In this document: piece after piece, positions 17,457-17,728 of the stretch
Layout of the letters: each line of letters starts with the position of its first letter
How positions within the stretch are numbered: position 1 is the stretch's first letter
Source: Ophiosphaerella korrae
Lineage: Eukaryota; Ascomycota; Dothideomycetes; Pleosporales; Phaeosphaeriaceae
Reading direction: 5' to 3'
Length of the DNA stretch: 17,728 nt
Assembly: GCA_028456385.1 (NCBI GenBank)
Contig: JALNQF010000655.1
Location: forward strand, 1-17,728
Notes under the pieces: generated by a model
Told to the model about the DNA's origin: nothing
Seen by the model: only the letters and a program-made list of their open reading frames with translations
Databases searched by the model: none
Position numbers and translations under genes: made by a program

Positions 17457-17728
17457 TATTATAACTATAACAAGAGAAAACTAATTTAAACTAATTAGCC
17501 TTATTATAAATAATAATAACGTATATAACCCTTAAGAGAATAAACTAGACTAAGAGACTAACTATAATAGAGATACGTAATAGATTTATAATTTATAATC
17601 TTAGTAAATATAAAGTATAAAGCTAAGTATATAATAGATTTATAATTCGCGATCTTAGTAAATATAAAGTATAAAGCTAAGTATATAATAAATTTATAAT
17701 TTATAATCTTAGTAAATATAAAGTATAA
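17457..17728 (+). repeat. 3' LTR of copy 3 (truncated by window end)
   Basis: Aligns with 10877-11098 of the 5' LTR (TATTATAACTATAACAAGAG, GTATATAACCCTTAAGAG). It leaves the window inside its tandem repeats. Differences from the 5' LTR are mostly C/T and G/A transitions. Confidence 0.9.
17574..17728 (+). repeat. 54-bp tandem repeat, at least three units (3' LTR of copy 3)
   Basis: Units start at 17574, 17628 and 17682, exactly 54 bp apart; the third is cut by the window end. The shared core is TAATAGATTTATAATT, then ATCTTAGTAAATATAAAG. The second unit has TTCGCGATC where the others have TTATAATC. Confidence 0.88.

Larger units (their letters stand above)
10877..17728 (+). mobile_element. Ty3/gypsy chromovirus copy 3, nearly complete
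   Basis: The only copy with both LTRs in view: 5' LTR 10877-11318, internal region 11319-17456 (6138 bp) and 3' LTR from 17457, cut by the window end. Full length would be near 7.0 kb. All sense domains share one frame (positions equal to 1 modulo 3) from the LTR edge to 16803, and motif spacings in pol equal those of copy A. RIP is heavier than in A: remaining CpA is rarer and even GG is often reduced to AG. It inserted into copy 4. Confidence 0.95.

Noticed and set aside
1..17728. Mitochondrial or plasmid DNA because of the extreme AT content
   Set aside because: No mitochondrial genes or tRNAs are seen. All coding remnants are nuclear Ty3 domains, and the bias is specifically loss of CpA/TpG.

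Overview
The window is a nest of degenerate LTR retrotransposons and nothing else. All 17.7 kb can be assigned to five copies of one Ty3/gypsy chromovirus family (gag, protease, reverse transcriptase, RNase H, integrase and a C-terminal chromodomain, between LTRs). The sequence is very AT-rich. CpA and TpG are strongly depleted, CTA and TAG are everywhere, Trp codons have become stops and Cys codons have become Tyr. That is the signature of repeat-induced point mutation (RIP), so the host is almost certainly a filamentous ascomycete (Pezizomycotina). No host gene, tRNA, rRNA or CRISPR array is visible, and no functional protein can be made from any copy.

Layout from left to right: (A) plus-strand element, 1-5639, running from the Gag zinc knuckles to its 3' LTR (5179-5639). 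(2) Minus-strand element, 8385 down to 5640, holding the 5' LTR, gag and the first part of pol; it is cut in the protease by the insertion of A. (B) Plus-strand 3' end, 8386-9558, cut in its chromodomain by the insertion of 2. (4) Minus-strand 3' part, 10876 down to 9559, cut in the 3' region by B and in the integrase by copy 3. (3) Plus-strand element, 10877-17728, complete from the 5' LTR into the 3' LTR, which leaves the window. Copy 4 is therefore the oldest, B and 3 entered it, 2 entered B, and A entered 2. A, the innermost, also keeps the most unmutated CpA/TpG.

The most interesting content is not the retroelement core. Between pol and the 3' LTR, on the opposite strand, every copy that covers this region (A, B, 3, 4) carries the remains of a second gene. 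Exon 1 reads inward from the 3' LTR and encodes a cluster of six (ancestral) cysteines with near Zn2Cys6 spacing. Exon 2 encodes a charged, probably helical C-terminal part that ends antisense to the chromodomain. The two exons lie in different frames in all four copies, with the same offset. A 46-nt segment of identical length in all four, with a GTAAGT donor intact in copy A and a TAG acceptor, joins them in frame. Lineage B is clearly divergent yet keeps the same frames and intron length, which argues that this antisense gene was under protein-level selection before RIP destroyed it.

Other points: LTR halves are shuffled between copies (recombination), 54-bp tandem repeats differ in number between the two LTRs of copy 3, and the LTR of B carries a palindrome cluster in their place.
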